Below, one piece after another: positions 18,616-27,407 of a stretch of 64,000 bases of DNA. This DNA is from Nocardia gamkensis NBRC 108242 (GTDB lineage: Bacteria; Actinomycetota; Actinomycetes; Mycobacteriales; Mycobacteriaceae), in the NCBI RefSeq assembly GCF_001612985.1, contig NZ_BDBM01000004.1:248001-312000 (forward strand). The letters are read 5' to 3'. Below the pieces are notes generated by a model. The model worked only from the letters and a program-made list of their open reading frames with translations. It searched no databases and was not told where the DNA came from. Each line of letters starts with the position of its first letter. Position 1 is the first letter of the stretch. The position numbers and the translations under genes were made by a program.

Positions 18616-18838
18616 AAGGCCGACCGCTACGGATCGGAGCTCGCCGTTCTGGGTGCGGAGGGCGGTCCCAGTCGGCGGCCGCGTTTACGCCCTGGGCCGC
18701 AAGGGGCGATGCTCGGTCTCGGTCTCGCTGCCGGGTACGCAGGCCAGGTGGTCGATGCGGCGTCGGCGCGTTACGACCTGCGTCGTGATGTGGGCTCGCG
18801 CTGTTCGCTGACTGTGGCTCCGAGGAATTCCCGGCCTC

Positions 18839-18910
18839 GTGATATCCCTGCTCACAGAAACCGAACTCGACTGGACGGTCGTGCGCCCGAGTGGCCTGTA
18901 CACCTCTGCG
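18839..18910 (+). pseudogene. Relic of an NmrA-like NAD(P)H-binding protein
   Basis: A short frame reads ISLLTETELDWTVVRPSGLY, which is the conserved late segment (LDWTIVRPxGL) of atypical SDR/NmrA-type proteins. No Rossmann start lies upstream and the frame soon dissolves, so only a decayed fragment remains. It sits in the 620-bp gap between hemD and the next gene, together with repeat copy A. Confidence 0.5.
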
Positions 18911-18976
18911 CTCGTCATGATCCTTGTCGGCCCGCGGGTGGACGAACAGGGCATCGACCCCTGGCCGCCCTTTGTT

Positions 18977-19035
18977 GGTTCGCGGTCGCGAATACGCGCT
19001 GCGTCAAGCGCGACGTGGCTTCGCGACCGCGAACC
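18977..19035. terminator. Long hairpin downstream of the 90-residue gene
   Basis: A perfect 16-bp inverted repeat (GGTTCGCGGTCGCGAA at 18977-18992 with TTCGCGACCGCGAACC at 19020-19035) encloses a second 5-bp hairpin. It lies 17 bp beyond the stop of the leftward gene ending at 19053 and could terminate it. It shares only general composition with the repeat family. Confidence 0.6.
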
Positions 19036-19052
19036 GATCGAGTGATCGGCGC

Positions 19053-19325
19053 TCAGTACCGCTTGCGCATCAAGGTGCGGACCATGGAGCAGGTCGCGTC
19101 GGACGGAGGTCGGATGCCGATCACCTCGGCGGTGTGCCTGATTCGCTTGTTCGTGGCGTAACTCGGGGCGTAGACGCCGGAGTCGAGCAGCGCGATCGCC
19201 AGGCGCATCGCCTTCAGCCGCCGGTTGTGCAGGACATACCACGCCCGCGGACGGCCCGCGGGCAGCCTGCGCTTCTCCAGCGGGGCATAGGGGCGATCGA
19301 TGAGAACGGTTTGTGGTGTGCGCAT
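19053..19325 (-). CDS. Small basic protein of unknown function
   Basis: A 90-residue basic protein beginning MRTPQTVLIDRPYAPLEKRR and ending TCSMVRTLMRKRY. I do not recognise a family. The ATG at 19325 is preferred because GGGAGGG lies about six bases upstream; another ATG is two codons earlier. Its leader contains a GGGGGC/GCCCCC hairpin (19348-19363). It is the first of three leftward genes in a patch that splits hemD from hemB. Confidence 0.7.
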   Translation of the reverse strand: MRTPQTVLIDRPYAPLEKRRLPAGRPRAWYVLHNRRLKAMRLAIALLDSGVYAPSYATNKRIRHTAEVIGIRPPSDATCSMVRTLMRKRY

Positions 19326-19439
19326 TGGCATCCCTCCCGTGGCGATCGGGGGCGGAAGCCCCCTCGAACGTACCTTCGATTCTACCCGGGGGCACCGACA
19401 AAGTCCGCAGGCCACAAGGGCTTTCACCCCGTCGGCGGC

Positions 19440-20249
19440 TCACAGATCGTGCAACAGCCGCAGCGACTGCGGATGGCCCAGCGCGGCCGCGCGTTCCAGC
19501 CACCGCCGAGCTTCCCGCTGCGCCGGTGTGCGGCCGGTCGCGATGGCGGCGGCGGTTCGCAGCACCTCGGGGTCGGCGAAATCGCCTGCCAGGTAAGGCG
19601 TGTTGGCCGCACGCAGCAATAGTGCGAGATGGAACATCGAGTCGGGGTCATCCGCTTCGGCGCCCTTGCGCAGCCACCGCTCACCCTCGGCTCGGTCGCC
19701 ACGGTCCAGGTGCAGCGCGCCCAGTATCGCCATCGCATCGGTTCTTCCGCGGCGCGCGGCCTCGGTGAGCAGGTCGATCGCACGGCCGAATTCGCCGCGA
19801 CGCGCCAGGTGCAGACCCAGGCTGCGCATGGCCGTCGGGTTGCCGGCACGAACCGCTCGTTCGTACCACTGCTCGGCCTCTTCGTCGCGGCCGCGCCGAT
19901 TCGCGAGTACGCCCATGTTGCAGAGAGCCTCGGGCAATCCGCGCTCGGCCGCGGGCCGCAGCCAGCGCTCGGCCTCGTCCAGATTTCCGCGCTCGGTGTG
20001 CAGCAGGCCCAGCTGCATCCCCGCCGCCTCGTTGCCGCGCGCGGCGGCGGTCTCCAGCCAGCTGATCCCCTCGCCGATCCGGCCGTCGGCCCCCAGCAGG
20101 GCGCCGAGCATTCCCATGGCGGGCGCGCTGCCACCCGCGGCGGCCCGGCGCAGCCAATGTTCGGCGCCCGCCGCGTCGCCCGCGTCCCACAGCGCTTCGG
20201 CGCGTCGTTGCATGGCGAGCAGTTCGACCTCGCTCGGTCGCTCGGTCAT
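19440..20249 (-). CDS. Sel1/TPR-like repeat protein
   Basis: A 269-residue protein made almost wholly of about six Sel1-like helical repeats of 35-36 residues, for example AAGAEHWLRRAAAGGSAPAM, DEAERWLRPAAERGLPEAL and EEAEQWYERAVRAGNPTAM. Each has the A..WL..AA..G...A pattern. No signal peptide or membrane segment is present, so it is probably a cytoplasmic scaffold for protein contacts. It lies 45 bp downstream of the next leftward gene and is likely cotranscribed. Its partner is unknown. Confidence 0.85.
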   Translation of the reverse strand: MTERPSEVELLAMQRRAEALWDAGDAAGAEHWLRRAAAGGSAPAMGMLGALLGADGRIGEGISWLETAAARGNEAAGMQLGLLHTERGNLDEAERWLRPAAERGLPEALCNMGVLANRRGRDEEAEQWYERAVRAGNPTAMRSLGLHLARRGEFGRAIDLLTEAARRGRTDAMAILGALHLDRGDRAEGERWLRKGAEADDPDSMFHLALLLRAANTPYLAGDFADPEVLRTAAAIATGRTPAQREARRWLERAAALGHPQSLRLLHDL

Positions 20250-20294
20250 CTCAGCACCCCGCCTCGCGAGACTCCGCGGAATCCACGCTGTCCA

Positions 20295-21080
20295 TCATCG
20301 CGCCTGTTGGAGCGGGGCGCGGTACCCGTTCGCCCGCGCGTATGCGGCCAGCTGCGCGTCGTAGTTGCGGAGGCTGTCCAGCAACCAGGTGTGTCCGGTG
20401 TCCTTGACGACCACGATCGGCCCGCGGCTGCCCGGCGGAAGCGTGGGAACCGAGCCGTCGAGGTACCAGGATGTGGTCGACCACGGGAAGATGAAGGCCC
20501 AGCCGATGTCGGCGACCCGCTGCGGCGGACCGAGCTGCAACGGGTCGGCCGGGGTGGCATGGCGTGCGCTGTGCTCGGCCAGCAAGTGCCGTGCGCTGTT
20601 ACGGGCCACCCGCACGTCGAGCGGCCCCGAAGTGGTGCAGGGGAACCGCAGGCTGATTTCCGCCCCGGGGCGCAGCAGTCGGCCCGCCTCTTCCAGCACC
20701 CGGCACGGCCTGCTCCGCAAGCGCAGGAAGACGCTGCGGGCGGTGTCGGAGAACCGTAGCTGCACCGTGGCGTCCTCGGTGCCGCCGACCAGGTGCGTGC
20801 CCCGGCTGCGCACCCACTCGTGCTCGTCGGGACGGATGCCGAGGCTGGGAAAGGCTACGTGCGCGCACGGCATCACCCCGGACGTGGCCGATTGCCGGGC
20901 GAGGAACTCGACGCTGAAGTTCTGCCCCGTGGCGTCGGTGGCGCGCCAGGTTCGCAGCGCTGCCGCGGGCGGGGGGAGACCGTCGGTCAGTACCGGCCAC
21001 CAGTCCGACAGCAGTACCGCCACCCACGACTCGAAGTCGGCGGCTCTGGCCAGCGAGATGTCGATGTGCGGATCGGTCAT
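20295..21080 (-). CDS. Hypothetical protein, possible YrhB/Imm35-like C terminus
   Basis: A 261-residue soluble protein (MTDPHIDISLARAADFESWV). The C-terminal part, with GWAFIFPWSTTSWYLDGS, GPIVVVKDTGHTWLLDS and a short helical tail, resembles the YrhB/immunity-protein-35 type fold, in which a Trp-rich strand is followed by GxxPIVVxxxTG. That link is a weak inference from pattern only. It heads a two-gene leftward unit with the Sel1 repeat protein. A perfect short palindrome lies about 60 bp upstream. Confidence 0.65.
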   Translation of the reverse strand: MTDPHIDISLARAADFESWVAVLLSDWWPVLTDGLPPPAAALRTWRATDATGQNFSVEFLARQSATSGVMPCAHVAFPSLGIRPDEHEWVRSRGTHLVGGTEDATVQLRFSDTARSVFLRLRSRPCRVLEEAGRLLRPGAEISLRFPCTTSGPLDVRVARNSARHLLAEHSARHATPADPLQLGPPQRVADIGWAFIFPWSTTSWYLDGSVPTLPPGSRGPIVVVKDTGHTWLLDSLRNYDAQLAAYARANGYRAPLQQAR

Positions 21081-21139
21081 GCTGTCCCCCAGCGGGTCTC
21101 GCCCCTAGTCGGAGTATGCGCCTCCGGGCGCGGTGCGAG

Positions 21140-21153
21140 GTGTGATTTCACAC
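21140..21153. promoter_or_regulatory. Palindrome between the divergent hemB and 20295-21080 genes
   Basis: GTGTGATTTCACAC has perfect 6-bp arms with a two-base centre. It lies in the 180-bp divergent region, 60 bp before one start and 110 bp before hemB. It resembles an operator but the half-site spacing is too short for Rex or Crp. The regulator is unknown. Confidence 0.4.
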
Positions 21154-21262
21154 ACCGTTATCAGTCGGATGACATGCGCGATCGCCGCGTAACGGGCCGG
21201 GGGCCGTAAGCGGGCGACGGGCGCTCGCGACAGTCGATCGCGCCGGGCGTATCGTGCGATTC

Positions 21263-22240
21263 ATGACCGGAATGGACCGCCCACGGCGGTTGCGCCGCAC
21301 CCCGGCTTTGCGTCGTCTCGTGGCCGAAACGACACTCGAACCACGACAATTGGTACTGCCGATGTTCGTGGCCGACGGCTTGGCGGAACCGCGCCCGATC
21401 GGCTCCATGCCGGGCGTGGTGCAGCACTCGCTGGACTCGCTGCGCAAGACGGCCGTCGAGGCCGTCACGGCCGGTGTGGGCGGCATTATGCTCTTCGGCG
21501 TGCCGCGCCCGGAGGACAAGGACGCCGTCGGCGGCGCCGCCAGTGACCCGCGCGGCATTCTCAACCGCGGCCTGCGTGCGCTCGCCGACGAGGTGGGCGA
21601 CTCGACCGTGGTCATGGCGGACACCTGCCTCGACGAGTTCACCGACCACGGCCACTGCGGCGTGCTCGCCGCCGACGGCGCGGTCGACAACGACGCGACG
21701 CTGGACCGCTACGTCGAGATGGCGCTGGCCCAGGCCGAGGCGGGCGCCGACCTGCTCGGCACCAGCGGCATGATGGACGGCCAGGTCGGCGCGATCCGGC
21801 GCGGCCTGGACGCGGCCGGACGCATCGACACCGGCATCCTGGCCTACTCCGCGAAATACGCCTCGGCGTTCTACGGCCCGTTCCGGGAGGCCGTCGGCTC
21901 CTCGCTGGAAGGCGACCGGCGCACCTACCAGCAGGACCCGGCCAATCGCCGCGAGGCGATCCGCGAACTGGAATTGGACCTGGCCGAGGGTGCGGACATC
22001 GTCATGGTGAAGCCGGCCATGTCGTATCTGGACATCCTGCGCGAGGTCGCCGATCGCACGACGGTCCCGGTCGCCGCGTATCAGATATCCGGTGAGTACG
22101 CGATGATCACCGCAGCCGCCGAGCGCGGCTGGATCGACCGCCGTGGCGCCGTCCTCGAGTCACTGATGAGTATCCGCCGCGCGGGCGCGGATATCGTGCT
22201 CACCTACTGGGCGACCGAGGCCGCGAACTGGCTGTCGTGA
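21263..22240 (+). CDS. hemB: Delta-aminolevulinic acid dehydratase (porphobilinogen synthase)
   Basis: A 325-residue TIM-barrel enzyme condensing two aminolevulinates to porphobilinogen. The metal site region appears as [17 protein letters not shown], one Schiff-base lysine in [13 protein letters not shown] and the second in [17 protein letters not shown] 21263 is preferred; a GTG three codons earlier is possible. It is cut off from rex-hemACD by the 18.4-21.1 kb patch. The stop overlaps the following membrane gene as GTGA. Confidence 0.97.
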   Translation: MTGMDRPRRLRRTPALRRLVAETTLEPRQLVLPMFVADGLAEPRPIGSMPGVVQHSLDSLRKTAVEAVTAGVGGIMLFGVPRPEDKDAVGGAASDPRGILNRGLRALADEVGDSTVVMADTCLDEFTDHGHCGVLAADGAVDNDATLDRYVEMALAQAEAGADLLGTSGMMDGQVGAIRRGLDAAGRIDTGILAYSAKYASAFYGPFREAVGSSLEGDRRTYQQDPANRREAIRELELDLAEGADIVMVKPAMSYLDILREVADRTTVPVAAYQISGEYAMITAAAERGWIDRRGAVLESLMSIRRAGADIVLTYWATEAANWLS

Positions 22241-22761
22241 CGAACATGGCGGGACCGTTCGCCGCGGGCCCGGCCCGGCCCCCGATGCCGGAGGACGTCG
22301 GTACCGCGCGGCAGCTGTGGTGGGGTGTGATCGGATTCGGCGTCGTGCAGTTGATCGCCTCGATCGTCGCCGCGCTGGATCAGCGGCGCACGTTCGCCGA
22401 AGAGGTCTTCGAGCAGGCCAGGGTGCAGGATCCGCAGGTCACCATGGCCAGCGCGGAATTGATGGTGTCGCTGGTCTACGTCGTCGTGGTGCTGATCGGG
22501 CTGGGCGTCGCGGCGCTGGCGTCGGTGATCGTGCACCAGTTCGGGCGTGGCAAGCCATGGGCGCGCACCGTGCTGACGGTGCTCGGCGCGTGGGTGGTGG
22601 TGATCGGCGTCGGCGCGCTGCTGGCGATCGACGCGGTGGCCGGGACGGCTTCGCTCGTCGCGGGCGGCGCGTCCATCGTGCAGGCGGTGCTTGCGGTGGG
22701 CGCCATCTATCTGTCCCACCGGCCCGATTCCACCGCCTACTTCCAGCCCGGCGGGCGCTGA
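22237..22761 (+). CDS. Membrane protein downstream of hemB, Rv0513-like
   Basis: A 174-residue protein with four predicted membrane helices ([75 protein letters not shown]) and a short proline-rich N terminus. The start GTG overlaps the hemB stop, so it is cotranslated. A membrane protein follows hemB at the same place in M. tuberculosis. No function is known. Confidence 0.85.
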   Translation: MTNMAGPFAAGPARPPMPEDVGTARQLWWGVIGFGVVQLIASIVAALDQRRTFAEEVFEQARVQDPQVTMASAELMVSLVYVVVVLIGLGVAALASVIVHQFGRGKPWARTVLTVLGAWVVVIGVGALLAIDAVAGTASLVAGGASIVQAVLAVGAIYLSHRPDSTAYFQPGGR

Positions 22762-22910
22762 TGCAACACGTTCCCAATTTGTCCGAGACAGTCCGGCATG
22801 TATGGTGAGGGTTGTCACAGTGGACGTGGGAACCGGTAGTCGTTTGTCATGCGTTGTCGTGTATTACGTGCGGGAACTCGGCAGATGGCTCCGGAGGATC
22901 GGAGGCATCG

Positions 22911-23030
22911 ATGCGAGTGGTGATCCAGCAGCCGCACAGCATTCGGCGGGATCTGGCCGTCTTGAGTCTGTTGATCCTGTTCGCCGTGTTGACCGTCGCC
23001 GTGCTGTTGCTGCCCGGCCTGAGTCGCTGA
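22911..23030 (+). CDS. Single-pass membrane micro-protein
   Basis: A 39-residue protein with a basic N terminus (MRVVIQQPHSIRRD) and one hydrophobic helix (LAVLSLLILFAVLTVAVLLL). The ATG at 22911 follows GGAGG by five bases, and a second GGAGG lies just before. Longer frames upstream lack hydrophobic or conserved character. It stands between two other small membrane-protein genes, which suggests a common transcript. Confidence 0.75.
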   Translation: MRVVIQQPHSIRRDLAVLSLLILFAVLTVAVLLLPGLSR

Positions 23031-23076
23031 TCTCACTTCTCGCCGTGTCGGCGCGCGCTGCCGCGGGAGGCCCGGC

Positions 23077-23559
23077 GTGACCGCTGCCGCCGTCTTGTTC
23101 GCCGAACCGGGCGCCCGCTGGCGCGCGGTGGCCTACGGTCCGATCCTGTGCCTGGCCGTTCTCGTCCTCGAATTCGCCACGGGCGGTGCCGTGCACTGGT
23201 TCGCCCTGGTGTTCTGCGCCGCGCTGATCGCGGGTTTCGTCGCCCTGCAGGTGGTCGCGGGCAAGCGGCACGTCAGTGTCGAGCTCACCGAGGAGACGCT
23301 GCGGTCGGGCACCGAGTCGCTACCGCTGGACTCGATCGCGGAGGTGCTTCCCGAGCGCGACGAGGATTCCTGGGACGACGAGGACTGGGAGTCGGCCAGG
23401 GCGCTCGGCGAGCTGAGCGGGGTGCCCCGCCGCCGCACCGGCATCGGTCTGCGGCTGGCCGACGGCGGCCTGGTGCAGGCATGGGCCAGAGACCACAAGG
23501 CGCTGCGAACGGCGTTGACCGAAGCCGTCCAGCGCAGTTCGGACGGAGTGGACCGATGA
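23077..23559 (+). CDS. DUF3093-type membrane protein
   Basis: A 160-residue protein with two N-terminal membrane helices (VAYGPILCLAVLVLEFATGG; ALVFCAALIAGFVALQVVA) followed by a compact soluble domain: HVSVELTEETLRSG, an acidic loop (PERDEDSWDDEDWESA) and IGLRLADGGLVQAWARDHKAL. This layout fits the DUF3093 family in actinobacteria; function is unknown. It starts at a GTG and overlaps the next gene by four bases (ATGA). Confidence 0.82.
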   Translation: MTAAAVLFAEPGARWRAVAYGPILCLAVLVLEFATGGAVHWFALVFCAALIAGFVALQVVAGKRHVSVELTEETLRSGTESLPLDSIAEVLPERDEDSWDDEDWESARALGELSGVPRRRTGIGLRLADGGLVQAWARDHKALRTALTEAVQRSSDGVDR

Positions 23560-23816
23560 GGCGCTGGATCGTCGCGGTGCTCGTGGAACTGGATCTGTTC
23601 GTGCTCGCCCTGATCGCGGCGGCGCTGAGCGCGCGCGCAGGCGTGCGCGCCACCGACTTCGCGCCGGTCGGCGACGCCCCGGGTTTCACCGCCACCCGCT
23701 ACGCGGGCCCTTGGTGGCTGCTGGCCACGTTGCTCGTCGCGGTGGCCGGTGTGCTCGCCATCGACGCCGTGGCCCGGCTGTGGCGCGGTCGCCGTGGCGC
23801 CGCGACCGGCGGCTGA
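23556..23816 (+). CDS. Small two-helix membrane protein, Rv0514-like
   Basis: An 86-residue protein with helices IVAVLVELDLFVLALIAAAL and GPWWLLATLLVAVAGVLAI, separated by an external loop and ending in a basic tail. ATG 23556 overlaps the preceding stop, so the two are coupled. Rv0514 near hemB in M. tuberculosis is also a short membrane protein. Confidence 0.82.
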   Translation: MRRWIVAVLVELDLFVLALIAAALSARAGVRATDFAPVGDAPGFTATRYAGPWWLLATLLVAVAGVLAIDAVARLWRGRRGAATGG

Positions 23817-23873
23817 TCGGCGCGAGTCCGCTTGCGGCCGTTTGACCTCGCGTAACCCGGGAACGCCACGGAC

Positions 23874-24104
23874 ATGAAACCAACTGTCCAGCGAACACTT
23901 TTCGGTGCGGTGGCGGCCGGTGTGATCGGCGCGGCCGCGGCCGTACCCGCCACCGCGTCCGCCGAAGCCGTTCCCGGAACGTCTGTTCCGGTGACACCGG
24001 TCTTCGCCGCCACTCCGCCCGCACCGCTGCTGCATTTGCTACCCACGCCGTTGGCGTGCCTGGTGACCACCGGATTCGCCAAGTTCTGCCTGGGCCTCAC
24101 GTAG
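23874..24104 (+). CDS. Small secreted protein
   Basis: A 76-residue peptide with a signal sequence (basic start, AAVAAGVIGAAAAV-like core, cleavage near ASAEA) and a mature part of about 45 residues rich in Pro and Ala with two cysteines (LACLVTTG and KFCLGLT). Two similar small secreted genes follow. No family is recognised. Confidence 0.6.
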   Translation: MKPTVQRTLFGAVAAGVIGAAAAVPATASAEAVPGTSVPVTPVFAATPPAPLLHLLPTPLACLVTTGFAKFCLGLT

Positions 24105-24273
24105 CCGCGGATTGCCTGCGAACCGCTGCGGACGGCGCGCGAGCGAGTTACCGTGCAACCGCGCTCCGTCCGCTGCCCGACGCCTGCCGACTGTGCGCTT
24201 TGGCTGGAATGGCTCTGGGGCCGTTAGTATTTCGGCCGTAGTTCCAACGCGCGTCAATGAAGGAAAGTGTTTG

Positions 24274-24495
24274 ATGAACCGGTTCGCCGTGAAGATCTGT
24301 GCCGCGTTTGCCGTGGCCGCCGCCCTCGGAATCGGGGCCGCGCCCGCGGGCGCGAACCCGGGACTGCCCCTGGAGGAGGCGAACCCGGTCGACGCGCCGA
24401 TTCTCGTGCCGGATTCGGGTTCGGCGGGTCCCTACAACGGGTTCATGTGCTTCCTGCACACCATGTCGGCGCAGGTCCCGTGCATGTACGCCTGA
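24274..24495 (+). CDS. Small secreted protein
   Basis: A 73-residue peptide: signal sequence MNRFAVKICAAFAVAAALGI ending near AGANPG, then a mature part of about 45 residues that ends FMCFLHTMSAQVPCMYA, with two cysteines. The ATG at 24274 follows AAGGAAAG; the longer frame upstream is not coding-like. The C-terminal pair of cysteines resembles the preceding small gene, so the two may be distant paralogues. Confidence 0.65.
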   Translation: MNRFAVKICAAFAVAAALGIGAAPAGANPGLPLEEANPVDAPILVPDSGSAGPYNGFMCFLHTMSAQVPCMYA

Positions 24496-24516
24496 CGGCG
24501 GCGTCGCGGCGCCCGC

Positions 24517-24903
24517 TCAGTTCCAGTGCTGGTAGATGTCCAGCACCCGGCCGTTGCGGGCGCCGGGAGCGTTGAGATAGACGGTGACCGTCCCGTCCGG
24601 ATGGCCCGCGGCCTCCAGGACCACTTGGCGCAGAGTGGCGTGCACCGCGCCGCGATCGTCGCGGTAGATCGCCGAGTCGTCCTTCAGCCCGGCGCCGATC
24701 CGGTTCGGCGGGACGACCATGGTGATCAGCGCCGGGATCGGTCCGCCTGCCAGCATGGTGGTCGCCGTGTGGTCCAGCGGGACGGCCAGCCGCGCCTGGT
24801 CGAGTTGATCGACCGGCTGCGCGGCGGCGGACCCGGCCCCGAGAGTCACGGCGGCTCCCGCGACGACGGCGAGCACACCCACGCTGACGATGGCAATCCG
24901 CAT
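24517..24903 (-). CDS. Secreted protein of unknown function
   Basis: A 128-residue protein with a signal peptide (MRIAIVSVGVLAVVAGAAV, cleavage near AAAQP). The mature part of about 100 residues has no cysteine and is predicted mixed strand and helix, ending TVTVYLNAPGARNGRVLDIY. It is transcribed leftward, convergent with the previous gene and divergent from hemL. No family is recognised. Confidence 0.72.
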   Translation of the reverse strand: MRIAIVSVGVLAVVAGAAVTLGAGSAAAQPVDQLDQARLAVPLDHTATTMLAGGPIPALITMVVPPNRIGAGLKDDSAIYRDDRGAVHATLRQVVLEAAGHPDGTVTVYLNAPGARNGRVLDIYQHWN

Positions 24904-25077
24904 GCAGACCCTCCCGAACGATGGACGAATGTGAGCTGAGACTACGCACCGGCAACCGTCCAGCGATCGGATTTCGCACGAACCTCACCTCGGCGTGTTG
25001 CCAGGCGGCTGCGGCCTGCATCACTGCACTACACCCTGTCGTCGAACCGATTTTCCGGTGCTGCGAGACTGGAACGC

Positions 25078-26415
25078 GTGAGTTCTTCTCCGCGCGTGAC
25101 CAGTGCGACCGTGCCGGTTTCCGCTCAGCTCTTCGACCGGGCGAGTTCGGTGATTCCGGGGGGCGTCAACTCTCCGGTGCGGGCATTTCGATCCGTCGGC
25201 GGCACACCGCGATTCATCGCCTCGGCCGCCGGCTGCACGCTCGTCGACGCCGACGGCAACGAGTACGTCGACCTGGTCTGTTCCTGGGGGCCGATGATCC
25301 TCGGCCATGCGCACCCCGCGGTCGTCGAGGCGGTGCGCCGCGCGGCGAGCGGCGGCCTGTCCTTCGGTGCGCCGACTGAAGCCGAGATCGAACTCGCCGA
25401 GGCGATCGTGCGCCGGGTCACGCCGGTGGAGCGGGTCCGGCTGGTGAACTCCGGCACCGAGGCAACCATGAGCGCGGTCCGGCTGGCCCGCGGCTACACC
25501 GGCCGTACCAAGATCATCAAGTTCGCCGGTTGTTATCACGGTCACGTCGACGCGCTGCTCGCCGACGCGGGCTCGGGCGTCGCCACGCTCGGTCTGCCCA
25601 CTTCCCCGGGGGTGACGGGCGCGCAGGCGGCCGACACCATCGTGCTGCCCTACAACGACCTCGACGCCGTCGCCGCCGCCTTCGCCGCGAACCCCGGCGA
25701 GATCGCCTGCGTGATCACCGAGGCGGCGGCGGGCAACATGGGCGCCGTCGCGCCGCTGCCCGGCTTCAACGCGGGCCTGCGCGCCCTCACCACCGAGCAC
25801 GGTGCGCTGCTCGTCATGGACGAGGTGATGACCGGCTTCCGGGTCAGCAGTGCGGGCTGGTTCGGCCGCGAAGGCGTCGCGGGCGATCTCTACACCTTCG
25901 GCAAGGTGATGAGCGGCGGACTGCCCGCGGCCGCGTTCGGCGGACGCGCCGAGATCATGAACCACCTCGCGCCGCTCGGCCCGGTCTACCAGGCCGGCAC
26001 GCTGTCGGGTAACCCGGTCGCGGTGGCCGCGGGCCTCGCCACGCTGCGGGCGGCCGACGACGCGGTCTACGCCGCACTCGACCGCAACGCACAGCGGCTC
26101 GGCGAGCTGTTCGGCTCGGCGCTGAGCGCCGCGGGGGTCGGGCACCAGGTGCAATTCGCAGGCAATATGGTGAGCGTGTTCTTCGCCGAACGCCCGGTCA
26201 CCGATTACGCCGCCGCCAAGGCGAGCGAGACCTGGCGCTACCCCGCGTTCTTCCACGCCCTGCTCGACGGTGGCGTGTACGCGCCGCCGAGCGCGTTCGA
26301 AGCGTGGTTCGTCTCCGCGGCGCTCGACGAGGACGCGTTCGACCGTATCGCCGCCGCCCTGCCCGCCGCCGCGCACGCGGCGGCGGCCGCCACCCCCGAA
26401 GGATCCCGCGCGTGA
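25078..26415 (+). CDS. hemL: Glutamate-1-semialdehyde 2,1-aminomutase
   Basis: A 445-residue PLP enzyme converting glutamate-1-semialdehyde to 5-aminolevulinate, the step after HemA. Signatures include [14 protein letters not shown] at the N terminus, [13 protein letters not shown], the PLP aspartate in [13 protein letters not shown] and the PLP lysine in [20 protein letters not shown] 25078 is used. The stop overlaps the following gene as GTGA. It starts the hemL-pgm-ccs transcript, matching Rv0524-Rv0529. Confidence 0.97.
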   Translation: MSSSPRVTSATVPVSAQLFDRASSVIPGGVNSPVRAFRSVGGTPRFIASAAGCTLVDADGNEYVDLVCSWGPMILGHAHPAVVEAVRRAASGGLSFGAPTEAEIELAEAIVRRVTPVERVRLVNSGTEATMSAVRLARGYTGRTKIIKFAGCYHGHVDALLADAGSGVATLGLPTSPGVTGAQAADTIVLPYNDLDAVAAAFAANPGEIACVITEAAAGNMGAVAPLPGFNAGLRALTTEHGALLVMDEVMTGFRVSSAGWFGREGVAGDLYTFGKVMSGGLPAAAFGGRAEIMNHLAPLGPVYQAGTLSGNPVAVAAGLATLRAADDAVYAALDRNAQRLGELFGSALSAAGVGHQVQFAGNMVSVFFAERPVTDYAAAKASETWRYPAFFHALLDGGVYAPPSAFEAWFVSAALDEDAFDRIAAALPAAAHAAAAATPEGSRA

Positions 26416-27407
26416 CCTCCGACCTCGATCAGCCCGATGCCGACCGGCGCGAGCCGGCCAAGCCGTCCGCCGAGCCGGACGTGACCGCGACCAACGGCGC
26501 GGTCGCCGTCGCATCGGTCGTCGACCCGGTCGCGGAGGCGACCGTGGTCGACGCGGGTGAGCAGTTCGCCGCCGCGCCCCGGTCCGCGACCACCGAGCCC
26601 GTGGCATCCAGCCTGGTCGACGCGGGCGCTCACTTCGCCGCGGCCGCGGGGACGACGTCGCAGGCCGGGGGAGAAGAGGCCCCCGAGGCCGCGCCGGCGG
26701 AGGGCGAGACCCCCGAGCCGGTCGAGCGCGCCGAGGGCCGGATCAGCGCCCCCGAGCGGGTGCACGACGGCGGCGCCGCCATCGAGACGATCGTCCACGT
26801 GCTGCGGCACGGCGAGGTGCACAACCCGAACGGCATCCTCTACGGCCGCCTGCCCGGCTTCAGCCTGTCGGTGACGGGGCGCGCGCAGGCCGCCGCCGTC
26901 GCTCGGACCCTGGCCGATCACGACATCGCGCTGGTCATCGCCTCGCCGTTGCAGCGCGCGCAGGAGACCGCCGAGCCGATCGCCGCGCAGCACGACGTCA
27001 TCGTCCGCACCGACGAGAACCTCATCGAGGCGGGCAACACCTTCGAGGGCCTGCGCGTGTCGGTCGGCGACGGCGCCCTGCGCAAGCCGCGGCACTGGTG
27101 GAAGCTGCGCGATCCCTTCACCCCGTCCTGGGGCGAGCCCTACTTGCAGATCGCGCACCGCATGCTGGCGGCGGTGAACAAAGCCCGGGTCGAAGCGGCG
27201 GGCCGGGAGGCGGTGCTGGTCTCGCACCAGCTACCGGTGTGGACGCTGCGGCGGTTCCTACAGGGGCAGCGGCTCTGGCACGACCCGCGCCAGCGGCAGT
27301 GCTCGCTCGCGTCGCTGACCTCGCTGGTCTACCACGGCGACACGCTCGTCGACATCGTCTACTCCGAGCCCGCGGGCGGCTCGGACCCGTCGGTGCACGG
27401 CGCATGA
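26412..27407 (+). CDS. Histidine phosphatase (phosphoglycerate mutase-like) with long N-terminal extension
   Basis: A 331-residue protein. The catalytic domain starts near residue 125 with the phospho-histidine motif [20 protein letters not shown] and continues with [16 protein letters not shown] and [15 protein letters not shown]. The first 120 residues are low complexity and contain two near repeats, [12 protein letters not shown] and [13 protein letters not shown]. tuberculosis Rv0525 at this place is only about 200 residues, so the extension is added here. The substrate is unknown. It is coupled on both sides by GTGA and ATGA overlaps. Confidence 0.85.
   Translation: MTSDLDQPDADRREPAKPSAEPDVTATNGAVAVASVVDPVAEATVVDAGEQFAAAPRSATTEPVASSLVDAGAHFAAAAGTTSQAGGEEAPEAAPAEGETPEPVERAEGRISAPERVHDGGAAIETIVHVLRHGEVHNPNGILYGRLPGFSLSVTGRAQAAAVARTLADHDIALVIASPLQRAQETAEPIAAQHDVIVRTDENLIEAGNTFEGLRVSVGDGALRKPRHWWKLRDPFTPSWGEPYLQIAHRMLAAVNKARVEAAGREAVLVSHQLPVWTLRRFLQGQRLWHDPRQRQCSLASLTSLVYHGDTLVDIVYSEPAGGSDPSVHGA

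Noticed and set aside
19346..19365. GGGGGC/GCCCCC hairpin in the leader of the 90-residue gene as a riboswitch
   Set aside because: Only one short stem with a four-base loop; too simple to support a ligand-binding RNA.
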